Below the pieces are notes generated by a model, which saw only the letters and a program-made list of their open reading frames with translations, was not told the origin of the DNA and ran no database searches. Positions 42,686 to 50,564 of a DNA stretch of 64,000 nucleotides are shown here, piece after piece. Both the position numbers and the translations under genes were made by a program. The first letter of the stretch is position 1; each line of letters starts with the position of its first letter. Origin of the DNA: Paractinoplanes tereljensis (lineage in GTDB: Bacteria > Actinomycetota > Actinomycetes > Mycobacteriales > Micromonosporaceae); contig NZ_BOMY01000054.1 of assembly GCF_016862435.1 (NCBI RefSeq), positions 1 through 64,000 of the forward strand, read 5' to 3'.

Positions 42686-42979
42686 ATGGACATCAATCCG
42701 CAGCCGAAGGTCACCACCGCCTTCTACGCTCAGGCGGCCGCCTCATTTGTCATCTCGCTGTTCGCCCTCGCGGCGGGCATCTTCTACCTGCCGGTCGGCG
42801 GCTGGATCCGCGCTTTCCTGGCGGTCGGCCTGCTCTACGTGGTCACGTCGAGTTTCACGCTGGCCAAGTGCGTGCGCGACTCCCAGGAGGTCGGCACGGT
42901 CGTGCGCCGCGTAGACCAGGCCCGCATCGACAAACTGATCAGCGAACACAACCCGTTCAAGGACCCGGCCGGCGTGTAG
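42686..42979 (+). CDS. YiaA/YiaB-type two-helix membrane protein
   Basis: The 97-residue protein has two membrane helices (about residues 11-33 and 38-58) and the family's SSFTLAKCVRDSQEV motif after the second helix. YiaAB-domain proteins are small inner-membrane proteins of unknown function. The ATG at 42686 (MDINPQPKVTTAFYAQ) is preferred over upstream in-frame starts. It is followed by an Arg/Ala-coding low-complexity tract and a dead methyltransferase. Confidence 0.85.
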   Translation: MDINPQPKVTTAFYAQAAASFVISLFALAAGIFYLPVGGWIRAFLAVGLLYVVTSSFTLAKCVRDSQEVGTVVRRVDQARIDKLISEHNPFKDPAGV

Positions 42980-43034
42980 CGCTCGCCCTCGGCCTCGCGG
43001 TCGCGCTCGCCCGCGCGGTCGCCCGCGCGCTCGC

Positions 43035-43275
43035 TCTCGCCAGCACGTCGAAGACGTGCCAGTGCTTGGTCCCGCAGTAGGCCGGGCCCTCGGCGTCCTC
43101 CTCGTCCAGCCGCACCAGCTCGAGGCCGTCCACGAGGCCCGCACCTCGCTCTCCGCCAGAAACGTCCCGCCGGGTGTGCCGGCCCACTCCTCCCGGTCCC
43201 CGAGCAGGTTGACCGCGAGCCAGCCACCCGGCGCGAGACTCCCCCGCATCAGTTCCCACAGCGGACGGCCGCCGC
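43035..43275 (-). pseudogene. 3' remnant of a class I methyltransferase
   Basis: On the minus strand LWELMRGSLAPGGWLAVNLLG, DREEWAGTPGGTFLAESEV and, after a 1-nt shift near 43142, GLELVRLDEEDAEGPAYCG then KHWHVFDVLAR match the C-terminal third of TehB-like methyltransferases (alternating AL.PGG, GDR.EWA, KHWH.F). No SAM-binding half exists upstream; the citrate synthase stop is only about 20 bp away. Past 43035 it dissolves into an Ala/Arg low-complexity tract. Confidence 0.65.
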
Positions 43276-43296
43276 AACTGGCCGGGGCGGCTTCGG

Positions 43297-44406
43297 TCAG
43301 GCGTACTTCTTCACCGTGGCGTCCCAGCCGGCTAGCTCGGTGGCTGGGCGTTCGGGTGGGCCTACGTAGTCGGCGGAGGGGCGGATGATCTTGCCTAGGC
43401 GCTTCTGTTCGAGGATGTGGGCGCTCCAGCCGGCCGTGCGGGCGCAGGTGAACATGGACGCGAACATGTCTGACGGGACCTGGGCGAAGTCGAGCACCAC
43501 GGCGGCCCAGTACTCCACGTTGGTCTCCAGGACTCGGTCGGGCTTGCGTTCGCGGAGTTCGGCCAAGGCCGCCTTCTCCAGCTGCAGGGCTACCTCGTAG
43601 CGCGGGGCACCCAGCTCGCGGGCCGCCTCGCGCAGGATTGCGGCGCGCGGGTCCTCCGCCCGGTAGACCGCGTGACCGAAACCCATCAGGCGTTTGCCGC
43701 TGTCCAGCAGGCCCTTCACGTAGGTGCGTGGGTCGGCGCTGCGCTCCACGTCCTCGATCATGCTGAGTGCCCGGGCCGGCGCGCCGCCGTGCAGCGGGCC
43801 GGACAGCGCCGCGACCGCGGCGGACATGCAGGCGGGCACGTCGGCGCCGGTGCTGGCCACCACCCGGGCGGTGAACGTCGAGGCGTTCATGCCGTGCTCG
43901 GCGGCGCAGACCCAGTAGCGGTCGATCGCCGCGACGTGCCGCGGGTCGGGGTCGCCCTGCCAGCGCAGCATGAAGCGTTCGGTCGCGTTGCGGCCGCCGT
44001 CGACGATGCGCTGCGGCACCGCCGGGCGATGGGTGCCGCGGGCCGACTGGGCCACGTACGACAGGGTCATCACCGAGACCCGGGCCAGGTCGTCGCGGGC
44101 CTGCGCGTGGTCGATGTCGATCAGCGGGCGCATGCCCCAGTACGGAGCGAGCAGCGTGACCGCGGCCTGCACGTCGACCCGGGTGTCGCCGGAGTGCACC
44201 GGGATCGGGAACGGCTCGGCGGGCGGCAGGCCCTGGGTCAGGTCGCCGTCGGCGAGCAGGCCCCACACCTCGGCGAAGGTGATCTTTCCGGCCAGCTCGC
44301 GGACGTCCACGCCGCGGTATCGCAGGGCGCCGCCGTCGCGGTCCGGTTCGGCGATCTCGGTGTCGAACGCTACGACACCGGCCAGTCCTGGGTTGACAGT
44401 CAACAT
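43297..44406 (-). CDS. Citrate synthase family protein (CitA/type 2-like)
   Basis: The 369-residue protein has the citrate synthase histidines in GPLHGGAP and GFGHAVYR. The third acid region reads NVEYWAAVVLDFAQVP, with Glu for the usual Asp, as in mycobacterial CitA. It condenses acetyl- or propionyl-CoA with oxaloacetate. The ATG at 44406 (MLTVNPGLAGV) is preferred; longer frames run through the operator array. It is divergent from a second citrate synthase that carries its own DNA-binding domain. Confidence 0.9.
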   Translation of the reverse strand: MLTVNPGLAGVVAFDTEIAEPDRDGGALRYRGVDVRELAGKITFAEVWGLLADGDLTQGLPPAEPFPIPVHSGDTRVDVQAAVTLLAPYWGMRPLIDIDHAQARDDLARVSVMTLSYVAQSARGTHRPAVPQRIVDGGRNATERFMLRWQGDPDPRHVAAIDRYWVCAAEHGMNASTFTARVVASTGADVPACMSAAVAALSGPLHGGAPARALSMIEDVERSADPRTYVKGLLDSGKRLMGFGHAVYRAEDPRAAILREAARELGAPRYEVALQLEKAALAELRERKPDRVLETNVEYWAAVVLDFAQVPSDMFASMFTCARTAGWSAHILEQKRLGKIIRPSADYVGPPERPATELAGWDATVKKYA

Positions 44407-44461
44407 GTCATCAACATGTTCCGTCAACATGTTGATGTCAACATTGATCCAGTCAATATGA
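44393..44461. promoter_or_regulatory. Operator array in the divergent citrate synthase promoter
   Basis: The palindromes TTGACAGTCAA (44393-44403) and TCAACATGTTGA (44424-44435) lie among five TCAA(C/T)AT boxes, near 44400, 44411, 44424, 44438 and 44453, spaced 11-15 bp. The density implies cooperative binding of a regulator across both promoters. The helix-turn-helix domain of the adjacent citrate synthase is an obvious candidate. Confidence 0.7.
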
Positions 44462-44473
44462 GAGCATCTCCAC

Positions 44474-45694
44474 ATGCCCCCGGATCCCCATCTGATGACC
44501 ACCGAGCAGGTCGCCGACCGCCTCGGCATCAAGCCCGCAACCGTCTACGCCTACGTCAGCCGCGGCCTGCTCACCAGCCGCCGCAACGCCGACGGCAAGA
44601 GCAGTCTTTTCGAAAAACCGGACGTCGACGCCTTCGTGGCGAGCCGCCGCCGCCCGACCACTCCCGGCATCCAGACCGGCATCACGCTGATCAAGGACGG
44701 GGGTCTCTATTACCGCGGACGCGACACCTGCGTGCTGGCGCGCACGGCGAGTTATGAGGCGGTCGTGACCCTACTCTGGGCCGGTGATCTCGAGCATGTG
44801 GCCCTTGAGCCCACCGCCGAGTTGCTCGATCTCGCCGTGCGGGTGAGCATGCAGCTGCCCCGGACGGCACGCACCACCGACCGGCTCCGAGTCATCGTCG
44901 CGGCGGCGGCCGCCGCCGACCCGCTCCGTTTCGACACCACCCCCGCCGCCGTCCTGACGACCGGACGCACCTTGCTCGCCACCATGGTCGCGGCACTCCC
45001 CCACGCCCGGCAGGTCATCGACGGCTACCTCGAGGTGGTCCCCGTCGCCGCGACCGCGGCCGCCCACCCGGGAGCGAGCCTCGCGCAGACCCTGTGGCCG
45101 CGGCTGAGCACCGCGGAACCCGACCACGACCTGCTGAACGCCGCCCTGATCCTGCTGGCCGACCACGACATCGCGGCCTCCACACTGGCCGCTCGGGTGG
45201 CGGCGTCGACGCGGGCCCACCCCTACGCCGTGGTCAGCGCCGGCCTCGCCGCCCTCGACGGCCCACTGCACGGCGCGGCCAGCGGGCTGGCCCACGCGAT
45301 GGTCGCCGACGCGATGGCGTCCAAGGACCCGGTTGGCACGATCACCGACCGGCAGCGTTCGGGGGCGCCGGTCCCGGGCTTCGGGCATCCGCTCTACCCG
45401 GACGGCGACCCCCGCGCGACCACCCTCATGGAGATGATCGCCGACGGCCCGGTGCGCGACACCGCCGAGCTGATGATCGACGCGATGCGCACCCGCGCCG
45501 GCATCCACCCCAACATCGACTTCGCGCTGGCCGCGCTCACCCTCACCCACGGCATGCCGGCCGACGCCGGCGAGACAATCTTCGCGGTGGGGCGAACGGC
45601 CGGCTGGTTGGCGCACGCCCTCGAGGAGTACGGCGACCGCCCGAGCCGTTTCCGCCCAACCGGCCAGTACGCGGGCCGCAAACCGACCGCCTGA
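44474..45694 (+). CDS. Citrate synthase with N-terminal helix-turn-helix domain
   Basis: The 406-residue protein begins with an excisionase/MerR-like HTH (MTTEQVADRLGIKPATVYAYVSRGLL, then a wing) and continues as a complete citrate synthase fold. Both histidines (GPLHGAAS, GFGHPLYP) and the catalytic Asp in PNIDFALA are present, so it should be enzymatically active. This HTH-citrate synthase next to a divergent plain citrate synthase recurs in actinobacteria. It may sense its substrate and regulate its own promoter (inference). Confidence 0.9.
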   Translation: MPPDPHLMTTEQVADRLGIKPATVYAYVSRGLLTSRRNADGKSSLFEKPDVDAFVASRRRPTTPGIQTGITLIKDGGLYYRGRDTCVLARTASYEAVVTLLWAGDLEHVALEPTAELLDLAVRVSMQLPRTARTTDRLRVIVAAAAAADPLRFDTTPAAVLTTGRTLLATMVAALPHARQVIDGYLEVVPVAATAAAHPGASLAQTLWPRLSTAEPDHDLLNAALILLADHDIAASTLAARVAASTRAHPYAVVSAGLAALDGPLHGAASGLAHAMVADAMASKDPVGTITDRQRSGAPVPGFGHPLYPDGDPRATTLMEMIADGPVRDTAELMIDAMRTRAGIHPNIDFALAALTLTHGMPADAGETIFAVGRTAGWLAHALEEYGDRPSRFRPTGQYAGRKPTA

Positions 45695-46077
45695 CCGGCG
45701 TTATCGGGGCTGAGAGCCGCACCCGGCGGACCAGCCAGTCAGGACATAGGCCACGCCCGGCCGACGGGCCTGCAATACGGGGGCCGGGAAGCCCGACCGG
45801 CCAGCCAGGACCACAAGCAACACCCGGACGACCGGCCCGCTACACCGAAGGCTGGAAGCCCGGCCCGCCAGGACGTAAGCCGCAAACTGGCCAGCTGATC
45901 TGCGCTAACGGGGCCTGGGATCCACTTCCGGCTCGGCGAGCGTCGGCGATCGGTCCGTCGTCGTTCGGCAATCGTCGCGTGTGCGAGAGCGAACGGGGGC
46001 GCTGCACGGAGGGTCCGCGGCGGTCGCCGCCGGCCCTCTCGTATCTTGGGTGGTCAGGCTGACGGGAAGAGGTGGCC
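45695..46077. other. GC-rich spacer with degenerate repeats
   Basis: No gene is seen in 383 bp. Two diverged copies of GGCCGGGAAGCCCG...GCCAGGAC...AAGC (about 45780-45818 and 45848-45882) and similar GGCCCGGCCGCTAC units again at 46515-46660 look like decayed tandem repeats. A TATCTT -10 box (46042-46047) for the next gene lies at the right end. Confidence 0.6.
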
Positions 46078-46509
46078 ATGCGGCGTGTGGTCGGCGCGGT
46101 GGGTCAGCTTGTGCTGGGTGCGGTGCTGCTGTTCACCGGCATCGCGCACCTGACCTTCGCCCGGGTGGAGTTTCGGGCGCAGGTGCCGTCCTGGCTGCCG
46201 ATCGACGCGAACGTCGTGGTCATCGTGTCCGGTGTGGTCGAGCTGTGCCTGGCGGTGGCCCTGCTCGCCGTCTGGCGGCAACCCGCGCGCGGCATCGTGG
46301 GTGCCGTCACTGCGGCGTTCTTCGTCGCGATCCTGCCGGGCAACATCGCCCAGTTCGCCGAGCACCGCGACGGCTTCGGCCTCGACACCGACGCCGCCCG
46401 CGCGATCCGGCTTCTCGGGCAGCCGCTGCTCGTCGTCTGGGCACTCGCCGTCACGGGTGCCATCAGCGCCCTGCGCGCGCTACGCCGGCGACGCACCGAG
46501 ATCGCCTGA
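46078..46509 (+). CDS. DoxX-like membrane protein
   Basis: The 143-residue protein has four predicted membrane helices, beginning with VVGAVGQLVLGAVLLFTGIAHL and the ARVEFRAQVPSWLP loop of DoxX/DUF4267-type proteins, and the PGNIAQFAEHRDGFGLDTD loop before the last helix. The family sits in the cytoplasmic membrane and is linked to redox stress in some species. An AGAGG ribosome-binding sequence supports the ATG at 46078 rather than the GTG at 46072. Confidence 0.85.
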   Translation: MRRVVGAVGQLVLGAVLLFTGIAHLTFARVEFRAQVPSWLPIDANVVVIVSGVVELCLAVALLAVWRQPARGIVGAVTAAFFVAILPGNIAQFAEHRDGFGLDTDAARAIRLLGQPLLVVWALAVTGAISALRALRRRRTEIA

Positions 46510-46656
46510 CCAAGCGGACTGCCGGGTGATCCCCCGGCCCGGCCGCCACGCCACAGGAGAACGACCCCGCCACAACGCCGAAGAAGGACGGCCCGGCCGC
46601 TACGTCGCAGGCGGCCGGCCCAACCGCAACGCCTCAGGACGGCGCGCGTCCCGCCG

Positions 46657-46857
46657 CTACAGCGGGTGGGTGCCGGTGCCTACTACGCGGAACGGGACGG
46701 TCTGTTCCAGCACTCGGGGCTGTTCGGTCTCCGCGCCGCAGAGCAGGACCACCGGCTGGCGGGGAAGGCCCGAGTCGCGGTCCGGCAGCCAGCCGATCAC
46801 CAGCCAGGTCTGGTTGCCCGGCTCGGTGATGTAGAGCGGGAAGTTCTGCGGGATCAC
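46657..46857 (-). CDS. Small hypothetical protein
   Basis: The 66-residue protein, IPQNFPLYITEPGNQTWLVI onward, is probably an all-beta soluble domain. It starts with a GTG at 46857 (the open frame extends to 46956 but runs into the next promoter). Protein-like composition, a natural stop and divergence from the methyltransferase suggest a real small gene. No family recognised. Confidence 0.5.
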   Translation of the reverse strand: MIPQNFPLYITEPGNQTWLVIGWLPDRDSGLPRQPVVLLCGAETEQPRVLEQTVPFRVVGTGTHPL

Positions 46858-46954
46858 CGTGCCGACGCTACGCGAACGGCCGAAACCGGCGCGGCGGTTT
46901 GCTGTTCTGGCAAGGAAACTCGGCGTGGGGGCGCGGGCGTCGCATTCTGGGGGC

Positions 46955-47566
46955 ATGAGTGACGAGGAAGCTTGGGACGCCCGCTACCGCGAGGAAAACC
47001 GGATCTGGAGTGGCAACGCCAACGTCGAGTTGGTGGCCGAGGTCGGTGATCTGCCGCCGGGGCGGGCCCTCGATCTGGGGTGCGGGGAAGGGGCCGACGC
47101 GGTCTGGCTGGCCCGCAACGGCTGGCAGGTCACCGCGGCCGACATCTCCGGCGTGGCCCTGCAGCGGGCCGCCGCGCATGCCGCCGAGGCGGGTGTGTCG
47201 GTTGATTTTCAGCAGCACAACCTGGAGAAGACGTTCCCGGACGGGGAGTTCGACCTGGTGTCGGCGCAGTTCCTGCACTTCTGGGAGGACTTCGACCGGG
47301 AGAAGATCCTGCGCCGGGCCGCGCAGGCGGTGAGCCCGGGCGGGGTGCTGCTGATCGAGGGACACATGGATCACGGGCCGTTCCGGCACGAGGGGCACCA
47401 GGAGATCCACTTCCCGGCGCCGGACGAGGTGATCAAGTCGCTCGACCTCGGGGACGGCTGGGAGGTGCTGACGGCGGTCGTTCACCCCCGCCAGCAGAAG
47501 GGCCCCGACGGCGACCTGATCGAACGCACCGACAGCACCGTCAAGCTGCGACGGAAAGCCGGCTAG
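46955..47566 (+). CDS. Class I SAM-dependent methyltransferase (TehB/thiopurine-like)
   Basis: The 203-residue protein has MSDEEAWDARYREENRIWSG, the SAM motif I ALDLGCGEGADAVWLA, the acidic loop VTAADISGVAL and motif LVSAQFLHFW. This is the small TehB-like family that methylates metalloids, thiols or small molecules. A GGGGG ribosome-binding run precedes the ATG. The 3' end overlaps the convergent ResR gene by 4 nt. Confidence 0.87.
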   Translation: MSDEEAWDARYREENRIWSGNANVELVAEVGDLPPGRALDLGCGEGADAVWLARNGWQVTAADISGVALQRAAAHAAEAGVSVDFQQHNLEKTFPDGEFDLVSAQFLHFWEDFDREKILRRAAQAVSPGGVLLIEGHMDHGPFRHEGHQEIHFPAPDEVIKSLDLGDGWEVLTAVVHPRQQKGPDGDLIERTDSTVKLRRKAG

Positions 47567-48111
47567 CCGGCGCGGCGGCGGGCCCGGCGGGCCGCCAGCT
47601 CGTCGCCCGCTGCTGGTTCGGCGGGGACGCCCACGGGGGTGGGGCCGGTGGCCGGCTCGGCGGGCAGGTGGGACAGGGAGCCCTGGATCTCCTTGAAGGC
47701 GCCGCCGATGGCGATGCCGAACACGCCCTGGCCGCCCTGCAGCAGATCGACGACCTCTTCCGGCGAGCGGCACTCGTAGACCGTGGTGCCATCGGAGATG
47801 AGGGTGATGCCGGCCAGGTCTTCCACGCCGCGGGAGCGCAGGGTCTCGATGGCGCGGCGGATGTTCTGCAGGGAGACGCCGGCGTCCAGCAGGCGCTTGA
47901 CGACCTTGAGGACGACCAGGTCGCGGAACGAGTAGAGGCGCTGGGTGCCGGAGCCGGAGGCGTCGCGGACGCTCGGGATCACCAGCGTCGTGCGTGCCCA
48001 GTAGTCGAGCTGGCGGTAGCTGATGCCGACCGCCTGGCAGGCCGTCACCCCTCGATAGCCAACTGTTCCGTCCTCGCCGACGAGTGGGCCCTCTTCCGGC
48101 TGCTCGTGCAC
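47563..48111 (-). CDS. MerR-family regulator ResR/McdR-like
   Basis: The 182-residue protein has a MerR winged helix (GYRGVTACQAVGISYRQLDY, WART) and a C-terminal region (FRDLVVLKVVKRLLDAGVSLQNIR). It is the orthologue, by order and content, of Rv1830 in the garA-ftsR-nuclease-resR cluster, a regulator linked to cell growth and division and, in M. tuberculosis, antibiotic resilience. The Ala/Arg-rich tail is lineage-specific. The start is a GTG at 48111. Confidence 0.88.
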   Translation of the reverse strand: MHEQPEEGPLVGEDGTVGYRGVTACQAVGISYRQLDYWARTTLVIPSVRDASGSGTQRLYSFRDLVVLKVVKRLLDAGVSLQNIRRAIETLRSRGVEDLAGITLISDGTTVYECRSPEEVVDLLQGGQGVFGIAIGGAFKEIQGSLSHLPAEPATGPTPVGVPAEPAAGDELAARRARRRAG

Positions 48112-48228
48112 GCGACTACCTCCCCGCTGCGCGGTGCCGCTTCACCTGGACTTCACGAGCGTATATCTCAGTGGTCGCCGAAACAGTCAGGTAATGCGGC
48201 GACACGCCGCGTATGGAGGAAGACGAAA

Positions 48229-48693
48229 CTATCCGGCAAAGTCTTCGGGGCGGACCTGGTCGAGGAACTCGCGGAACTTCTCGACCTCGTCCTCCTGCTC
48301 GTCGGGAATGACGATACCGGCCTCGGTCAGCACCTGGTCGGCACAGCGGATCGGCGCGCCGACCCGCAGGGCCAGGGCGATCGAGTCGCTCGGCCGGGCC
48401 GACACCCGCAGGTCTTCGCCGATCAGCAGGTCGGCGTAGAAGACGTTGTCCTTCAACTCGGTGATCTCCACGGCCCGCAGGGGTGCCTGCAGGGCCGCGA
48501 GGATGTCCCGGAGGAGGTCGTGGGTCAGGGGCCGGGCCGGTTTCACGCCCTGCTGCTCGTACGCGATGGCCGTCGCCTCCACGGCGCCGATCCAGATCGG
48601 AAGATACCGATCACCGTCGACTTCCCGCAGCAGGACGATCGGCTGGTTGCTCGGCAGTTCCACCCGAACTCCGACCACGCTCAGCTCGCGCAC
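48229..48693 (-). CDS. Bifunctional nuclease domain protein (DUF151)
   Basis: The 154-residue protein VRELSVVGVRVELPSNQPIV ... DGDRYLPIWIGAVEA ... PLTHDLLRDIL has the DUF151 pattern of plant BBD/actinobacterial Rv1829-type proteins. Some members have DNase/RNase activity; in bacteria the role is unclear. It sits between ftsR and resR as in mycobacteria. I chose the GTG at 48693 because the family begins right at the ELxVVGVR strand. Confidence 0.88.
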   Translation of the reverse strand: MRELSVVGVRVELPSNQPIVLLREVDGDRYLPIWIGAVEATAIAYEQQGVKPARPLTHDLLRDILAALQAPLRAVEITELKDNVFYADLLIGEDLRVSARPSDSIALALRVGAPIRCADQVLTEAGIVIPDEQEDEVEKFREFLDQVRPEDFAG

Positions 48694-48790
48694 CGCCCGC
48701 CTCCGTGTGTCGTTGTTTTTCCGGTCGCCGCGACTGCACGGCCCCCACATCCTGCACGGTACACGCCTTGCGGGCGCCCGCCGGAACGGC

Positions 48791-49528
48791 TCAGCGGCCG
48801 AGTTCCCCGCGTAGTCCGGCGCGCACCAGCGCGGCGTGCAGCTTCTGCGACAACGCCTGCAGATCGCGCGCGGTCTCGCCGGCCCGGGCCTTCGCGGCCG
48901 GGTCGTTCTGCCGCACCAGCGGCGCCAGAAGCTGTGTGAACAGGCCAACCTCGCGGTCGGCCGCGGCCCGGAACGCCCGCAGGTGGCGCGCCTCCAGGCC
49001 GTAGTGGGTCAGCCCGACGACAGCCTCCACGATAAGTACGGCGTCACCGTCGTACCACCCCGGTGGTTTGGCCGTCACGAGACCGATCTGCTCGAGTTCG
49101 TCGAGCAGCTTCGGCGAGACCCCAGTGCGTTCGATCACATCCTCCCGGGGGACCCGGGTGTCGGACGGATCGGTCGCCTTCTCGCTGCCGACCGCGACCA
49201 GCGCCGGCCGCGCGGGGGCGGCCGGCTGCTCTTCCATCCGGTCGAGCTGCTCGCGGATCACCCGCAACGGAAGATATTGGTCCCGTTGCGCGGTCAGCAC
49301 GAAGCGCAGCCGGGCCACGTCGTTCCACGAGTACTTCCGGTAGCCGGAGGCGGTGCGTTCGGGATCGACAAGCCCTTCCGCCTCCAGGAACCGCAACTTC
49401 GAGATCGTCGTGTCGGGGAACTCGGTGCGCAGATGGGCCAGCACCTCCCCGATGCTCATCAGCGCAGCCTCGCGCTGACCCGAATGGCGTGGCCCTGGGT
49501 CGCGCGCGGCCGCCCCCGACGCATTCAC
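48791..49528 (-). CDS. ftsR: MerR-family cell-division regulator FtsR
   Basis: The 245-residue protein has a MerR helix-turn-helix (MSIGEVLAHLRTEFPDTTIS, KLRFLEAEGLVDPERTASGYRKYS). FtsR activates ftsZ in corynebacteria. Immediately downstream of garA (1-nt gap), as in actinobacteria generally (Rv1828). The N-terminal 23 residues before MSIGEV may be untranslated if an internal start is used. Confidence 0.9.
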   Translation of the reverse strand: MNASGAAARDPGPRHSGQREAALMSIGEVLAHLRTEFPDTTISKLRFLEAEGLVDPERTASGYRKYSWNDVARLRFVLTAQRDQYLPLRVIREQLDRMEEQPAAPARPALVAVGSEKATDPSDTRVPREDVIERTGVSPKLLDELEQIGLVTAKPPGWYDGDAVLIVEAVVGLTHYGLEARHLRAFRAAADREVGLFTQLLAPLVRQNDPAAKARAGETARDLQALSQKLHAALVRAGLRGELGR

Positions 49529-49530
49529 GA

Positions 49531-49977
49531 TCAGTTACCCTCGCCCTCCGGCCGCGGGCCGGCGATGAACACCAGGCGGAACTTGCCGATCTGCACCTCG
49601 TCCCCGTTACTCAGGGTTGCCGCCTCGACCCGCTCACGGTTCACATAAGTGCCGTTGAGCGAGCCGACGTCGCGCACCGTGAAGGTGCCGCCGTCGCGGT
49701 GGAATTCGGCGTGCCTGCGGGAAACCGTCACATCGTCCAGAAAGATGTCGCTGTCGGGGTGCCGGCCGCTGGTGGTCACGTCGTGGTCCAGCAGGAACCG
49801 GGCGCCCGCGTTGGGGCCCCGGCGCACGACCAGCAGCGCCATTCCCGGCGGGAGCGAACCGGACATCCGGCTCGGCACCACGTCGGTGTCGGGACCCTCC
49901 AGTACCTCATCGAGCGCACCGAGGTTCAGCGTGGACGTGACGTCGAGTGGGGGGAACTCGTCGTCTGGGCGCGTCAT
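49531..49977 (-). CDS. garA: FHA-domain regulator GarA/OdhI
   Basis: The 148-residue protein has an N-terminal DVTSTLNLG phosphorylation-type stretch and an FHA domain (TTSGRHPDSDIFLDDVTVSR, RHAEF, SLNGTYVN). Unphosphorylated GarA inhibits 2-oxoglutarate dehydrogenase and glutamate dehydrogenase and activates glutamate synthase; PknG/PknB phosphorylation switches it off. The Thr pair in TSTL is the likely site. It leads the garA-ftsR transcript. Confidence 0.92.
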   Translation of the reverse strand: MTRPDDEFPPLDVTSTLNLGALDEVLEGPDTDVVPSRMSGSLPPGMALLVVRRGPNAGARFLLDHDVTTSGRHPDSDIFLDDVTVSRRHAEFHRDGGTFTVRDVGSLNGTYVNRERVEAATLSNGDEVQIGKFRLVFIAGPRPEGEGN

Positions 49978-50146
49978 CGGACCACCTCACGGATCAGTTG
50001 GTCGTCGCCAGGCGGCACGGGCAAAGATCCCCCGCCGCAGCCGTCAGGCCCGGACGCACGACTATCGGTCTTCAATTACAGAGTTTTCGTCAAAAGCAAA
50101 GGCGAGCCTAGTCAGCGCCAATATCAGCGAGCAACCGGACGCGCGG

Positions 50147-50527
50147 CTAGCCTTCCGTCAAAGATTGATAAGCGCCCGCGTCCAGCAACTGTCCGACCGA
50201 CGCCGGATCGTCCGGCGCGATCTCGACGAGCCAGCCCGCCGCGTACGGCTCGGCGTTGATCAACTCGGGCTCGTCGGCCAGCGAGGCGTTCCTCGACACC
50301 ACGGTGCCGGCGATCGGCGCATAGATCTCCGAGACGCTCTTGGTCGACTCGATCTCGCCGAGCGAGTCGCCGGCCGCGACCGCCGTGCCCTCCTCGGGCA
50401 GCTGCACGAAGACGATGTCGCCGAGCGCGTCCTGCGCGTAGTGGGTAATGCCCACCCGCACGGGCCCGCTGCCGTCACCGGACACCCACTCGTGTTCCGC
50501 CGTGTACCGCAGGTCCTCAGGAATCAC
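50147..50527 (-). CDS. gcvH: Glycine cleavage system H protein
   Basis: The 126-residue lipoyl carrier has the acceptor lysine in GEIESTKSVSEIYAPIAG and the EHEWV start of GcvH. It shuttles the aminomethyl group between P, T and L proteins of glycine cleavage. The genes for its partners are not here; gcvH at this position beside garA is conserved in actinobacteria (Rv1826). Confidence 0.94.
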   Translation of the reverse strand: MIPEDLRYTAEHEWVSGDGSGPVRVGITHYAQDALGDIVFVQLPEEGTAVAAGDSLGEIESTKSVSEIYAPIAGTVVSRNASLADEPELINAEPYAAGWLVEIAPDDPASVGQLLDAGAYQSLTEG

Positions 50528-50564
50528 GCATCTCTCCCGTATGTCTGACCGAACCGGCCCACCC

